Shown one piece after another: positions 33,269 to 44,667 of a DNA stretch of 64,000 nucleotides. A program made the position numbers and the translations under genes. The stretch's first letter is position 1. Every line of letters starts with the position of its first letter. The notes under the pieces are model-generated. The model was not told the DNA's origin. It saw only the letters and a list, made by a program, of their open reading frames with translations, and searched no databases. Location: the NCBI RefSeq assembly GCF_024586455.1, contig NC_065921.1, positions 14,291,401 through 14,355,400 on the forward strand, written 5' to 3'. This DNA is from Bactrocera neohumeralis (lineage: Eukaryota > Arthropoda > Insecta > Diptera > Tephritidae).

Positions 33269-36040
33269 ATGAGCATTCAAATTAAAAAAACAAAAACATC
33301 GGACGAATATAGAGATTCAATACTTTGAAAATTTAGTTTGATTTTGAATAATGATTACAGTGTGTAGATCTGAAATAATTGAGTTCAGTTCTCACGGAAA
33401 GATAACTGCAAAACTTAAATGGAATCTTAACAATACAATATTTTTCGAAAAAGAAACTGCCATACGGTAATTTTTTGAAGGCTGAGCGAATATACTCTCC
33501 TTGAGCATCCCAATATGCCTCTAGAAATTAATAAATTTATAATGGCACTTTCAAAACCTCTATAGCCTTCTTAATATATACGATTCACCATAACATACTA
33601 TATATGTAATATCGTTATTTTTCAATATTTCGCTCTCAGGTATAACCAATATATAACCATTTTATAACCAAAACAAATTTTGTTTCAATTTGAGTGGTTT
33701 CTTTTAAATCGTTTTTCCTTCGCCTGTAAATTTATGAAAAGTGATGTTATGTTATATTGCATTTTAAGTGACGATATATGTATGTATGTATATGTATGTA
33801 TGTAGATATTTATAAGATAGTTTTACTGCTTCTTTTTTTCCTTTTTTCCTTGGTTCAATAAAGTATTTTATGGATATGAAGAGCACTTAGCAACTTAGAT
33901 AAAAGACAAAATATGGTATATAAGTGGATATAAATGTAAATGACGTTTATCAAAATGCAATATGTTCACACGAGCATTCCAGCGCTATGCCAGACTATGG
34001 AATTACGCGTAGCCTTTAGTAAATAGCGCTTGAGTGGTCTTCTGCTTATTGATGCCGCTAGAAACATGTACAAATATATATGTTTATATACTTATGTATA
34101 TGTGAACTTATTATTTTGGAATATATGTATATATGTATGTTTAGTTGTTATTGTTTTTGGTTGTCTCTTTGCTTGTTTGGCTTGTTTCTAGCTACCCTCC
34201 CAACCTTGCGACAGCCTTACTACCATTACTTAGCGCCTATCGTCTCTTTGCCCTCTACTTTTATTTGACTGCCTTTTGGTGTCCTCTCCTACCTTTCTAT
34301 GAGTGAATTATTCATATTAGCAATTCGACATATGGCACCTCCAATACAATTCTGTGACTTTTTCATATTAAACATACACATGTGTGGTATAAGCATACAT
34401 GCAACATTTGCCTCAGTGCAGTAAGCAGCAGTCTAGGAACAAATATTAAATGACGGGGCTACTTATTGTAAACATACATATACATATATGTATAATATAC
34501 AATATATACATATATATTTCTATATTTTTTTCTTTAACTGCCTAATGTCAGCCGCCTGCCTGCCTACTTAGCCGCTTGACTGTCCAATCGTCACATTACC
34601 CAGCAGTGATAAAAAATAAGAATTCTACTGCCACTGAAACACCTCTACTTGCCACATACTTATGTACATACTACATTTATTTCTCATGCGTGCTACTGTT
34701 GGTATTTTCCTCACATGCGCCTGGACCCTTCTGTTGGCATTTTTTCTTATTTCTTCGACGGGACTCCAACGTGTGTCCAAATGTAGAAATATCCATAAAT
34801 TTGTAAACGTTGACAGGTCACCAGGGGACGCCACACACACAACGCGCAACTACTTACATATATGCCTAAACATATGTACATATGTAGTATGTAGAATGCT
34901 TGCAACACCAGCATACAAGCATCAATATGTGCGCTCGCCAGCCGAAAAATAAGAAATAAACGCGTCAGACGACAACAAAGTCTACGGCGACGACACGTCA
35001 GATACAATCAGCGATAAGTTGCGACGTTGTGGCCTTTACACACATTTCTTTCTGCGACTTGCCGCGCCGCCGGACGTGTGTTCTACCACTTTATTTACAA
35101 TTCAGTTTCGATTTTTTTTCCCGATTTTGGCAGTCGAAGTTGCCTCAAGCTGTTCGGCTTTTGTTTAGCGGTCACCACATATACACATATAAAGACTCAC
35201 ATACATACATTTATAGAAACTTATACATACACATTCATATGAATTTATATGAGTTTTTATCAGCATCAACGCATGCATACATTTTGGCTTCTATCTACAT
35301 TTGCTATTGTTGTTCAAAATAATTTGCCTCAAATATGTAAATATGTATGATTCTGTGTGTGTGTTGGCATTGTTTTGCATATCTCTACAGCATACAGCTG
35401 CCGTTGACAAAACGGCCCAATTAACGTAGACAAGCTGCGGCTGAATGAATGCGCACACACCGGCGAATTGGGTCAAAGGTACTGTGGGCGCCTTTTGTTG
35501 CAAGCATTTTTTCTGCCTCTTTGTATGGCTGTCGATTGAGTGATAAATTCTAGTGATTTCTATATGATCTCAAACTTTATTATGTCCTTTTGTTTAAATG
35601 ATTGTCGGTATTTTTAACGACATAATAAAGACTGGCGTTTGAACGAAAGGAAAAAGGTAGTTGACGCTATCAGTGCTCTTCGTTGTGAAAGCTCATCTAC
35701 ATATGTACAAATATATTATGAGAAAATAGCCTGCTAATGATGCGACAAAGTGCTCTTGATGATGGCGAACAAAGGCAGAGGCAGTCGTAAAGTTTATCAA
35801 CTATGCGCATGCATCACTAATTTTTGGAGATATGTGGGATTTGTGTACCCAAATTATATACCATACATATGTACATATTTTACTACCTTTACTTAATAAA
35901 GACTATTACTAGCGAATATAATAAAAATAAAAATATATATATTGAATATATTTGGTTTTACTTAAAAAAAAACTCAAAATTACCAATAATTAAAAAAAAA
36001 TTTGGCAGCCGTAACCATATTTAATTAAAAATGACTTTCT
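33269..36040. other. non-coding stretch, nothing recognised
   Basis: AT-rich to 33760. TATGTATGTA-type simple repeats lie at 33775-33805 and 34070-34140. The region 34380-35500 is GC-richer and unique-looking. Overlapping ORFs under 100 codons (for example 34662-34952 and 35029-35322) lack domains. No TIR or retroelement motif was seen. Confidence 0.35.
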
Positions 36041-36955
36041 TAAAATATGTGGCAACCCTTTGGAAAAATTTAATAGATTTTATTTCATTTCAACTCCTGC
36101 TTGTAAGCCTAAAAGGATATTAACCTGAATTTTTTTATTTTTTTCTTAATTATGTTGCAACTCCATGCTTAAAATTAACTGATTTCAGTTTACTCATTAA
36201 TACCAACGTAGACAATTAAAAGCGTTAGCTTCTCATTTACAAAATATTACTCCCACTTTGTATAAATATGTGGCAACCCTATGTAAAAATTTATCTGATT
36301 TAAGTTTGTATATAAAAACTTGGCTAATAGGCATTAGTTCTCCATTCTCCAAAACTTCAAATTTTTCATTACTGCTTAAATATGTGGTAACCCTATGTTA
36401 AAAATTATGTGATTTCAGTTTGATTATTAATACTTATGTACATAGAAAATTGGAGACAATAATTCTTCAATCAAAAAATATTTTTCGAATTTTTTAAGAA
36501 CATAAATTATTCATAAAACATATGGCAACACTTTGGAAATAGGAGTTTTTTAAATTCTGCTTATCAATAGCTACAATGGAATTTCTATATAAATTGTTTA
36601 TATTTAATGATTTGGAAAGCTTAAAACAAATATTATTCACATGGCAACTCAGCAACCAAGATTTTTGATTTTTTCAAGCTACCCATAAAATTTTAGAACT
36701 ATCAAGACTTCACAATGTCCTTTTAAAATAAGTTGTGGCTGAAATATGTATTGAATATTTATTTTATTTGTTGTTTTTACTTCATGCAACGTGAAAGGAA
36801 GACGCGTGGCAACATCTTAAATTAATTCACAAACTATTTGGTTCAAAAACTATATAGATCAACAGATATATTTTATTTTAGTGCCATGAAAAGCATTTTA
36901 GTTTTGTGTATCATTTTTTTCAAATGCATAATAAAAATATGTGGCAACTCTCTAA
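36041..36955 (+). repeat. degenerate satellite, TATGTGGCAACCCT motif every 105-165 bp
   Basis: The motif ATATGTGGCAACCCT or a close variant stands at 36045, 36151, 36266, 36380, 36518, 36638, 36803 and 36938. Between motifs the units share AAAATT-A-TGATTTCAGTTT followed by ATTAATAC, best seen after 36151, 36266 and 36380. This is a decayed tandem array of eight or so units of about 115-130 bp in AT-rich DNA. The same motif and spacing recur at 54725-55325. Confidence 0.85.
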
Positions 36956-37020
36956 GGGATATTAGCGTTTAATATATGTATGTGCTTATGGGAACTCGAA
37001 AATATTACTGGGTTTTTCTG

Positions 37021-37110
37021 TACCATCTGATCAAATTTGACACGGACTGGTTTATTTAAACTGAGTCAATAAATTTTTTTCCCAGATTGTTAAAACCTTT
37101 TCTTATATTT
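37021..37110 (+). mobile_element. solo mariner 5' end, same family as the 18.6-kb element
   Basis: TACCATCTGATCAAATTTGA followed by CACGGACTG at 37021-37049 matches the terminal repeat of the element at 18613-19211. It begins with the TA expected at a mariner insertion. The next 60 bp (TTTTTTTCCCAGATTG, AAACCTTTTC) match that element's leader. A partial TGTCAAATTTGAT follows at about 37110. No transposase follows. Confidence 0.8.
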
Positions 37111-37186
37111 GTGTCAAATTTGATTTCCATATGCCAATTAGTGTATGGTTTGGCAGTTTATTCTTTACGACTCTCTAAACATCTAG

Positions 37187-37830
37187 ACGGATGGCTCGAA
37201 AATGGACGATGGAGTTGGTACGGGAATAAACTAACCAGAGTTAGGCATAAGGCAGCCTTTTAAGTTGCCGGACCACTGCAGTATATTTCAAGCTGAGGTC
37301 TTTACTAATGCGAAAGCCGCGAAGCTGGCTCTAAAGCACTGCAGTCAATTCTAGAATAAACATCTATATAGACAGCCAAGTAGCAATAAAGATAGTAACC
37401 TCATATCGCATATCTGCCAGAAGTATCTTGGGTAGCAAGGCAGTAATGGAAAGTTTTGCCAGAAGCAAGCAACTTCTACTGGGTACCAGGCCACAAAGGC
37501 ATCGAGGGCAATGAACTAGTGGATCATCATTGGAAAACTCATGCATTGTCCATACGACGATCCGGACAGAAACATGATAAAGAAAATAAAAAACCGATGG
37601 AACGAGCTACCTGGGTGCAAAACTGCAATAGTCATGCGGTCACTGGTCCCTGTCTTGTTGGCGACGCACGTCCGCAGAATGGGGCTGACAGATCGAGAAG
37701 ACGTCAGGAAATATCTAGAGCCTACCAGGAAAACAATGGAGCGTCTCTTGTGCATTTCTCCCCCATTGGTAAGACCAAGTCGTCATGGACTTAGCAACTA
37801 ATCTCCATCTGGTATCGAAAAATTAACCTA
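37187..37830 (+). mobile_element. jockey-like non-LTR retrotransposon, RNase H domain and 3' end remnant
   Basis: RNase H landmarks appear in order. TDGSKMDDGVGTGI starts at 37187 (first catalytic Asp). FQAEVFTNAKAAKLAL follows at about 37290 (catalytic Glu). IYIDSQVAIKIVTSY, with a catalytic Asp, lies at about 37365-37410. NFYWVPGHKGIEGNELVD (final His/Asp region) begins near 37468. After a frameshift, the C-terminal tail reads RMGLTDREDVRKYL (about 37678-37720), the TLVRMGI-like 3' part of jockey-type ORF2. The fragment closes with AACCTAACCTAACC at 37826-37839. Stops at about 37228 and 37350 show it is dead. RT and endonuclease are absent, consistent with the usual 5' truncation. Confidence 0.88.
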
Positions 37831-37895
37831 ACCTAACCAAAAGTGCATGTAACGGAACCAATGAGTTCTTGTGTTTGACTCAAATTGTATCGATT

Positions 37896-38374
37896 ACACC
37901 GGTCAACAAAAAAAATATTTTTTTTTGGGTTTCTGTTCTCATGCTTTGATTCTGTTTCTAGACATTGAAAAACACTTAAATATTAATCTTTAGTTCTTTA
38001 AGTTTGCTTTGGGCTGATCTACATCGATAAGTATATTTGGGGTTTAATACGAGAGAGCTCATATGAGCATAAAAGAAATACAAAAAATATTCACTTTTAG
38101 ACAGTAATTTCTTGTTATTTTACATTTATATATTATTGTTTATCACACATCTGGAATAAAAACGACTCTTGTATCTAAAAAAAAGTTTTCTAATTATAAT
38201 CTATAGTAGAAAAAATATAAAAATCAGTCATTTCTGGTTAAAAATCGAAAAATTGCTCTAATTTCTACGAATGCAAACTTTAACCGGAAAAAATTTTGTT
38301 TCCTTATTTTTGTCATAGGAGAAACTAAAATTTAACATGTAGATGTCAGACCCAAAAATCGTGTTGACCTGTGT
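37896..38374. mobile_element. 479-bp TIR element, MITE-like
   Basis: ACACCGGTCAACA at 37896-37908 and its near-exact inverse TGTTGACCTGTGT at 38362-38374 form the ends. Further inside, TTTTGGGTTTCTG on the left faces CAGACCCAAAA on the right, so the symmetry extends about 45 bp with gaps. The interior is AT-rich and non-coding. The superfamily is undetermined and no clear target duplication was found. Confidence 0.65.
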
Positions 38375-38780
38375 TATTAAATCATGTTCTCGTAGAGGTT
38401 TCGAAGAGAGATTATCGTTTGAACAATTTTGAAGTATGATATGGTTTGGCTCATATTTTATCTGAACTGAACATCATGACATTGCCGGTAAGTTTTTTAT
38501 TGAGCTCGAACATATAAAAAGGCTTGATAAAGTTAAGATAAGTGGATTGATAAAAACTAAATTTGGAATAAGGGAGTTAAAACTTTTTAAACTTTAGATA
38601 CAAAATATAAATTTACATTAGTGAAGTTCTCAAGAAACATATCCTCCCACATAGGAAATAATTGTACAACAAAGTTAAAAAATAACAACGAACTAAATTA
38701 GCTGCTTAACACCGCACCGCATCCATACAAAATAACGGTAGCAGTAAATAAATTCAATTAAAACTCGCATAGCCACTTAC
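38375..38780 (-). other. putative start of a long intron (if the exon to its right is real)
   Basis: AT-rich sequence directly downstream, on the minus strand, of the GT donor at 38780. No further exon was recognised on the minus strand anywhere to the left, so the intron, if real, would exceed the window or contain exons too short to see. Confidence 0.3.
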
Positions 38781-38940
38781 CTTCAACACCAACGCCAAGC
38801 GCCAACAACAATGCTAGCCAAAGTGCTGCATGAACGAGTAATCCTGGGTGTGCTTCGCGGACTCCGCAGTAATGCCGACTACGCTGCCGGGCGCTACCAT
38901 GTGGCAGGGCTGACGACGTGCTGCCGCTGTTGCGTGACAT
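38781..38940 (-). CDS. candidate first coding exon of a secreted or membrane protein
   Basis: The minus-strand frame from ATG at 38940 encodes 53 residues plus one base. It has a Ser/Arg-rich N-terminus and a hydrophobic segment at residues 34-52 (LLVHAALWLALLLALGVGV), which looks like a signal peptide or signal anchor. It ends at GTTGAAG/GTAAGTGG, a full-consensus splice donor (GT at 38780-38779). The start context (ATAAACATG) fits the fly consensus. The frame stays open upstream, with alternative ATGs at 39078 and 39108. The extra residues there are a low-complexity Lys/Thr/Asn repeat (NTNTNTN), which looks like translated UTR, so I prefer 38940. GC-richer DNA upstream and a GA-rich tract at 39779 fit a promoter side. 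The gene is not recognised and no downstream exon was found. A long-intron neuronal or adhesion gene is possible but not shown. Confidence 0.5.
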
Positions 38941-41000
38941 GTTTATAGCACGATAGCGCTTTTGGCCAACAACATCGGCAACAACAGCAGTGGCATTGTG
39001 TGCACTTTTATTGCTGCTGTTGCACCGACTGTGCCTTTGATTTCGATTTGTGTTTGTGTTTGTTTTTGTATTTGCCATTTTCAATTTCAATTTCGATTTC
39101 GATTTCATGCTGCCGCGACCACAACAAGAATCAATGGCCAACCGAGCGACCACACGAACGAACGTACCACAGCGTAAGATGTGGCACGTTGCAACTATGC
39201 GCGATAGCTAGTAGCTTAAGTAGCTCAAGAACGCCGAACTTGAACTTGCATTGTGGCAGGCTGGCTGGCTGGCGGGCAGGGTGCACGGTCGGTTGCGCGA
39301 GACGCGATATGCGATTGCAACGTTGCACTTTATTCTTACTTGATTGTGTTTGTTTTGAACTCGCGTTTATTGTCGTTTTTAGTTTCTTTTTTTGTTGTTT
39401 TTTCGACTCGACTTTCTTTTCGTAATATTTCACTTTTATTCAAAATACACTTTATTTTCGTTTTTTTTTGTTGTTGTTTTCACTGTTGCACGATTGTTTT
39501 GCGTGCTCTTAGCGGCGACTATGAAAATCGTGTCGCATAAAATGAAGTGTGCGCATGTGTGTGTTTGTGTGTGAGCGAGCGAATTGCTGGTATTACACAA
39601 CAATCATGCACTCTGCTGCTGTATGTATGTGTGTGTCACTCCGGGTTCGTATAGCCGGCGACGTGCTGCGACCCCTAAAATCAGCGGCAAACTGTGTCGC
39701 GTCGCTGCCACTTAGACGCGTTGCTCCTACGCGCAAAATGCTTCAAAATTCATGTGGCAGCTGCTGAAAGAGAGGCGAAGAGAGAGAGAGAGAGAGTGAG
39801 AGTGGTGGAGAGGAAAATGAAATTTGTTGAATTTTCGCGCGTTAAACTAGCATGAGCGAACCTTGCACTTGATGTGGCAAGGACGTGCATGCTGCATGTT
39901 GCAGCGTGTGGATGCGACAGCAGCACAGTGAGGTTGAAAAATTACAAGACGACACGGTTACGTGCAACGTACGCGAGACGACGCGCGTCGGCGAAAAAAC
40001 AAAAAAAAAATGACGAAAATTTAAAAAGCAAGTAAATAACGGTTTTTGCGCTTTCTTCAAAGTCCTTGCGCCATAAATTTGCGCCAGTTGAAATTTTTAT
40101 GAGCGTCTTGATACTTTCAGCTCAATTTATCACTACCTACTTTATTGCTTGTTGTGTGTTGCATGCCACATATTTACAGTTACGTGTCATTGTGTGTGCG
40201 CCAACACTTGACTTTTGTTCGATTTTATGCTTGCTGTTATATAATAAAAATATTTCTGGTTACATGGTGTCTTTGCGGAGTATGTTGCAAGTATGTTGCA
40301 TGTTATTTGTTGACTATTATTTATGTTTATGATTTTTTTATTTATTCATTTCAAGTTTGTTTTTATTTTTATCGTGCACTATCTTACAGCAAACGGCGGC
40401 GAAGTTTTGTGTGCAGTGTCCTTGCCGCTTGCTGTTACATGTCCTTACAGCGAGCGAGTCGCAAGTGGACGTGCCGACATTTTCACTTAAGCATCCTGCA
40501 AGTGCGATTGCGGACTTCCTCCTTGGCTTGGCTTCAATATCCTGCAGCTTGCGCTGGTGTAGTGTGTCCTGGAGTGCACTTCACTTGGGCGTCCATATCC
40601 TGCTGCTGCTGAGGTTGCTGCTGCTGATGGTGCTTATGCAACTGTAAATAAAAATTCGAGAAGCGGAAAAGTTCAAGTTAGAAATTGTAAACAAGTTTTT
40701 GATAAGTTTTTGTGTCATGCTACAGCGTTTCTTTGTATCGTTTATGTCCTTCGCTTTTATAGCTGTTGTAAGTTGCTGTCTTTTTCGTTGTCTTCGTCTT
40801 GTCTGTGTCGAATTTGTTTCTTGTTCTGTCCGGTTTGCCGGCTTTTTATCATAAACTTGTGAGAAATTATGGCAAATAAGTTATGAGACATGGACGTTGC
40901 CGCTTGGTTGGCTCAGATTGTTGGGAGATAAGCGCCGCTGGGTTTGAAGGGGTGACAGTATAAGGGGTTTGAAACCCCTTGATAATGGAAGTGTGATATT
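38941..41000 (-). other. GC-richer region upstream of the exon candidate, possible 5' UTR and promoter
   Basis: The composition is more balanced than most of the window. A hexamer tract TTTCAATTTCAATTTCG lies at 39079-39104. (AG)n at 39779-39796 reads CTCTCT on the exon's strand and could bind GAGA factor. The interval 40380-40650 is CAG/CTG-rich. On the minus strand it gives short open stretches such as a Gln-rich run, but with stops, which fits untranslated exon sequence rather than coding. A palindrome AAGGGGTTTGAAACCCCTT stands at 40962-40980. No TATA box or start site can be asserted. Confidence 0.35.
39779..39796 (+). repeat. (AG)n microsatellite, GAGA-like on the exon strand
   Basis: Nine AG dinucleotides inside a longer purine-rich tract (39768-39820), about 840 bp upstream of the exon candidate on the minus strand. 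GA/CT tracts are known GAGA-factor sites in flies. Function here is inference. Confidence 0.8.
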
Positions 41001-42180
41001 TTGGGTGCAGAAATTGTTGGAAATGTATTTTCTTCAATACGATATGGATATATAGTATATAACATACATTTTAGAAAACAAATATATAATTAATTTTTTT
41101 AGTTTTTATCGATAATATTTGGTACCACTTTACAATTTCTGAGAAATTAGTTTATATATTTTTTTTATTTTTACCAAAAGTTATTCTTAGTGATTCTTTA
41201 ATTTATATTTTAGAAAACCATAATTATTTTTTTTTTAGGTTTGAATATACATACGTGCATACATATATGAGACAGTAAAACAAATAATTTTATTTATTGT
41301 ACAAAAAATATCAATAAAAAATTTCTAATTCGCAAAAAATTTAAAAAAATGTATTTAATATTTTTTTGAGATACTTAGGATTTTTTTTAATACAAAACGA
41401 AATATCAAAAAAACATTTATTTTGCGTTAATAAATATTCAAAAAAATTACAAAAAAAAAATTAGCAAAATATTTTATGAATAATAAATGTTGGAAAATTT
41501 TTTTTTTCTTTTTTTTTTTTTGTTAAATAAATTTTCTTAAGATACATTTGTGTACAGTAAATGTTTAAAAAATATTTTTAAAAATTCTTTAAATTTAATA
41601 TACATATATTTTGAGACACAAATTTTCTATAAACTCAATTTTATTAAAATTTATTTCTCAAACAAATTTTTTTAAATTTCAAATAATTTATTTAATTTTT
41701 TTTGGTTCTAATAGATTTCTTTCACAAGATGAAAAATTAAACAAAAAATACTTTAATTTTTGGCTAATAAATGTTAATAAAAATATCAAAATAAAATAAC
41801 AAAATAAAATTAATTTTTAAAAAATTAATATCTAATTTTTTTTTATTTTTTTTGTTATTAAATTAAATTTTTTTTTTTATTAATGAAGGTTTGAATAAAA
41901 AAATGAGTTTATAAAAATGTTAAATAATTTACCTAATATTTTTTTAGGTATGTAGATTTTTTTTATTTTGTGGGTAATATATATTAAAAAAATAATATAA
42001 AAATTGCAATAATTAGTAAAAGTTTCAAAAAATTTTTTGTGCAGTTGTTTTCTGTTATATATTAATTTTTATTATATTAATTTTTTAGCAAGAATTTAGA
42101 AAAAAGAAAAAAAAAATTTTAAAAACATGTTTATATATAATTTAGAAAAAAAAAATGTAAACATTTTATTTTTTCAAGCA
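41001..42180. other. extremely AT-rich block with long A and T runs
   Basis: Nearly pure A/T, with homopolymer runs of 8-12 throughout and no repeat period that I can define. ORFs here, for example 41611-41799, are by-products of composition. It could act as a matrix-attachment-like or nucleosome-poor segment, but that is inference from composition only. Confidence 0.6.
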
Positions 42181-43239
42181 ATTCATTTTCAAACGCCACT
42201 GTACTCAACTACTCGCCCGCTATGAAACGCGTAATCCTTTACTGCAGCTTTCCATTTGACTCAAGTCAACTCGCTTGGAAATAATTGCTGCGACAAATTA
42301 ATTTCAGCAACAGCGTCGCAGCGCACTCGCCACTTGCTACAACGCAGGCATGTCGAAACAGAAGCAAAAACAAAATGTTATAGGGCAAAAACAAGCTAGT
42401 AAAGGGCAAAAGGGACAACAGTGATTTTATGAAGAAAGCAGAAATTAATAATCTTTCTAATAAGGCTTGCGCTGAAAATCATTAAATTACACATTTCGCT
42501 TTTGACCGCACTTTCCACCTCATTAACCGCATTGGATAGCGATAATATGCGCGCTACTCTAAATTAACTAACCATTAGTCGGCGCTAGAACTAATTATAA
42601 TGGTTGGCAGGTGGTGTATATCCGATGATGTGGCATGAATTAAGCATAAATATGCTTTTTGTGCTATTAAAATTATTTTGTCTATCAAAAATATTTATAT
42701 GTAAGTAATTGTAGCATACTTGCAGGCGGAGGTTGCAATTAAAGCATACTTCATTTATTTTATTTATTTATGAAAAGTTTCAAAGTTTAAAGCGCAGTTG
42801 TTAATTTGTTAGCATAAAGTAGTTGAAGAGTTCGCATAATTGTTTGAAAACGTAATGATTTTTGGAGCACTGCATGCTTGATACTTTTAGAATATAAATA
42901 AATGTTGGCAGCGCACAAAAGTAGGCTTACAATGAAATAAATTATTCAAGTGCACTTAGTGTAATGGTTTATTTTTTTGAATTTTATGAGTTAATTGGTA
43001 TATTTAGTTGCATTGTTAATCATGTTTTATACAGTGAATTGCTGAAAATATATTTCTAAATGAGTGAGTATGCGAAATCTGAAAAGTAAAGGGTTTAGAT
43101 ATATAGTAGTTCATCAGAAATTTTATTATGAAAAAACGTGTTTGTAAATCACGTAAATTAGACTGCGCGTAGCCAATATCTAAACATGGACCAGTATGCA
43201 GGTAATATATATCAAGTTTTAATAAGTATGAACATGGTT
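42181..43239. other. non-coding stretch, nothing recognised
   Basis: Composition returns to normal. There is no recognisable domain, tandem unit or inverted end. Confidence 0.4.
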
Positions 43240-44500
43240 TAAAAGAACAGCTGGTGCGATGAGAACTGAACTGGAAAGAGAGCGGACTACTTACCTCAAA
43301 TTGTTACGAACGACCACAATACGAGCGGCGTAACTGAGAAGGAAGACCAAAGAAGACAAATAAGAAAGACACCGAAATGCGTGAATATGAGGAGCCAGAG
43401 AAGCAGCAGACAAGGTTAATGGTCGAAAAGTCTACGAAAAGATGCGGCGACTAAAGGACAATTTGAAGGCCAGAGCACACTCTTTTACAATCCAAATAAG
43501 TGATACAGGTACCACTATCCTAAGCATACTGAATGTATGGAGGTAACACTTCTCCAGCCTGGTGAACGGTAGTGAAAGTGTAACATCAGGAGATGGCAAA
43601 CCCGATTCCTCAATCCATGACGAAGGAACAGATATTCTGTTGAACGACTATGAAGAGATACTAATAATAATTATTTGTCTAAAGAACAATAAAGCGGCAG
43701 GAGTCGATGTCCGACGATTAAAACCTAAGTCCGTTCCCACGACAGTCGGGTCTACGTAATTGGAACTTACACGGATTTTTTATCCAGCCAAGGACTGTCA
43801 ACTCGGTAGACTTCTGCCGCTACCTAAATCTGATCTTCCCAATCCACTTAAAAGAGATCTCATAATCTCCGCCAAAAACCATGGGATAAGCCTTCTTAGT
43901 GGGTTAGGTATGGGTCTGGTTGAAAACGAGAAAAATACGAATATCTCCTGTCATCAAACAAAGTGTCATCGCATTCGCGACTCGGCTTACAAATCACTGC
44001 TGACCGGCATAACTTGAAGTCGTAAGTAATTTCATCTATTCTGAACCAGCACCAACAGCAATATGAGCACTGAAATCCAACGCAGAATCACTTATGCCAA
44101 CCGGTGCTACTTTGGACTGAGTACGCAATTGAAAAGTAAAGTTCCACGCTTTAGAAGTCTCTCATCATTCCTACTATTTGGTGCTGAGGCATGATCAATG
44201 GCATTATCTTATGAGTACGCCTTTTGGTCGTTCGAAAGAAAAGTTTTCGCAAGATTTATTGTCTTTTACGCACTGGCAATGGCAAATACTGCAGACGAAG
44301 GAATTATGAGCTGTACGGGATATACGGCGACCTTGACATAATTCAACGAATCAAGAGTCAGCGGCTCTGCTGGCTAAGTCATGTTGTGCGGATAGGTGAG
44401 CATACTCCAGTTTTGAAAGGATTCGATTGAAGCAGGGGAAGAGGAGGACCTTCCCTCCGTTGCACAGATCAGGTGGAGAAGAACCTGGAAGCACGTGGTA
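43240..44500 (+). mobile_element. RTE-like non-LTR retrotransposon reverse-transcriptase remnant
   Basis: The readable segments follow the order of an RTE-type polymerase. LVNGSESVTSGDGKPDSS lies at about 43557-43615. CLKNNKAAGVD (the classic KNNKAAGxD box at the start of the RT) lies at about 43676-43710. GISLLSGLG lies near 43890. EIQRRITYANRCYFGL lies at about 44068-44120, followed by LFGAEA at about 44175. Then RRRNYELYGIYGDLDIIQRI and KSQRLCWLSHVVRIGEHTP fill 44300-44410, with GGPSLRCTDQVEKNLEARGI at about 44443-44500. The region between 43760 and 44060, where the YxDD catalytic box should be, is largely deleted or unreadable. There are many frameshifts. RTE elements lack RNase H, and none is seen. 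The piece ends abruptly at the mariner tail to its right. Confidence 0.87.
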
Positions 44501-44514
44501 TTTACATATCTTAA

Positions 44515-44667
44515 CCCTTTTGACCAACATTTGTTCTGAACGATGCAGAATGCCCTCACTGAAATATGACCCATTTCAGAAAAGGGTATCAAAAGTTGAC
44601 TTAGTCTTGGCTGCCGGCGTAGTTCATTTGAGAGGAAATTTTTGATAGAGCAATACTTTGAATAATA
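44515..44667 (+). pseudogene. 3' tail of a cecropia-like mariner transposase
   Basis: In one frame the sequence gives DQHLF, MQNALTEI and PISEKGIKS, then after a gap LIEQYFE. This parallels SDYYLFRSIQDALTE and RQYFE of the element ending at 33268; the nucleotide strings CTCACTGAA and TATCAAAAG also match. It is a fragment of about 150 bp joined directly to the retrotransposon remnant, so a recombination or nested insertion occurred here. Confidence 0.65.

Noticed and set aside
37826..37839. AACCTAACCTAACC considered as an insect telomere-like repeat
   Set aside because: It is only about three units long and sits at the 3' end of a jockey-type remnant, where such short terminal repeats are usual. 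Higher flies also lack the short telomere repeat.
38941..39108. Longer version of the minus-strand exon starting at 39108 or 39078
   Set aside because: The added residues are a Lys/Thr/Asn low-complexity run from simple repeats and put the hydrophobic segment about 80 or more residues from the start. The ATG at 38940 has a good context. It remains possible.
40145..40612. 155-codon plus-strand ORF, the longest in the window
   Set aside because: The translation is Cys/Tyr/Phe-rich with low complexity, overlaps other frames of equal quality, and lies opposite the probable 5' UTR side of the exon candidate. No domain is visible.
43280..43300. Minus-strand GAG/GTAAGTAG splice-donor-like site
   Set aside because: It lies inside the RTE retrotransposon remnant with no open minus-strand frame leading into it.
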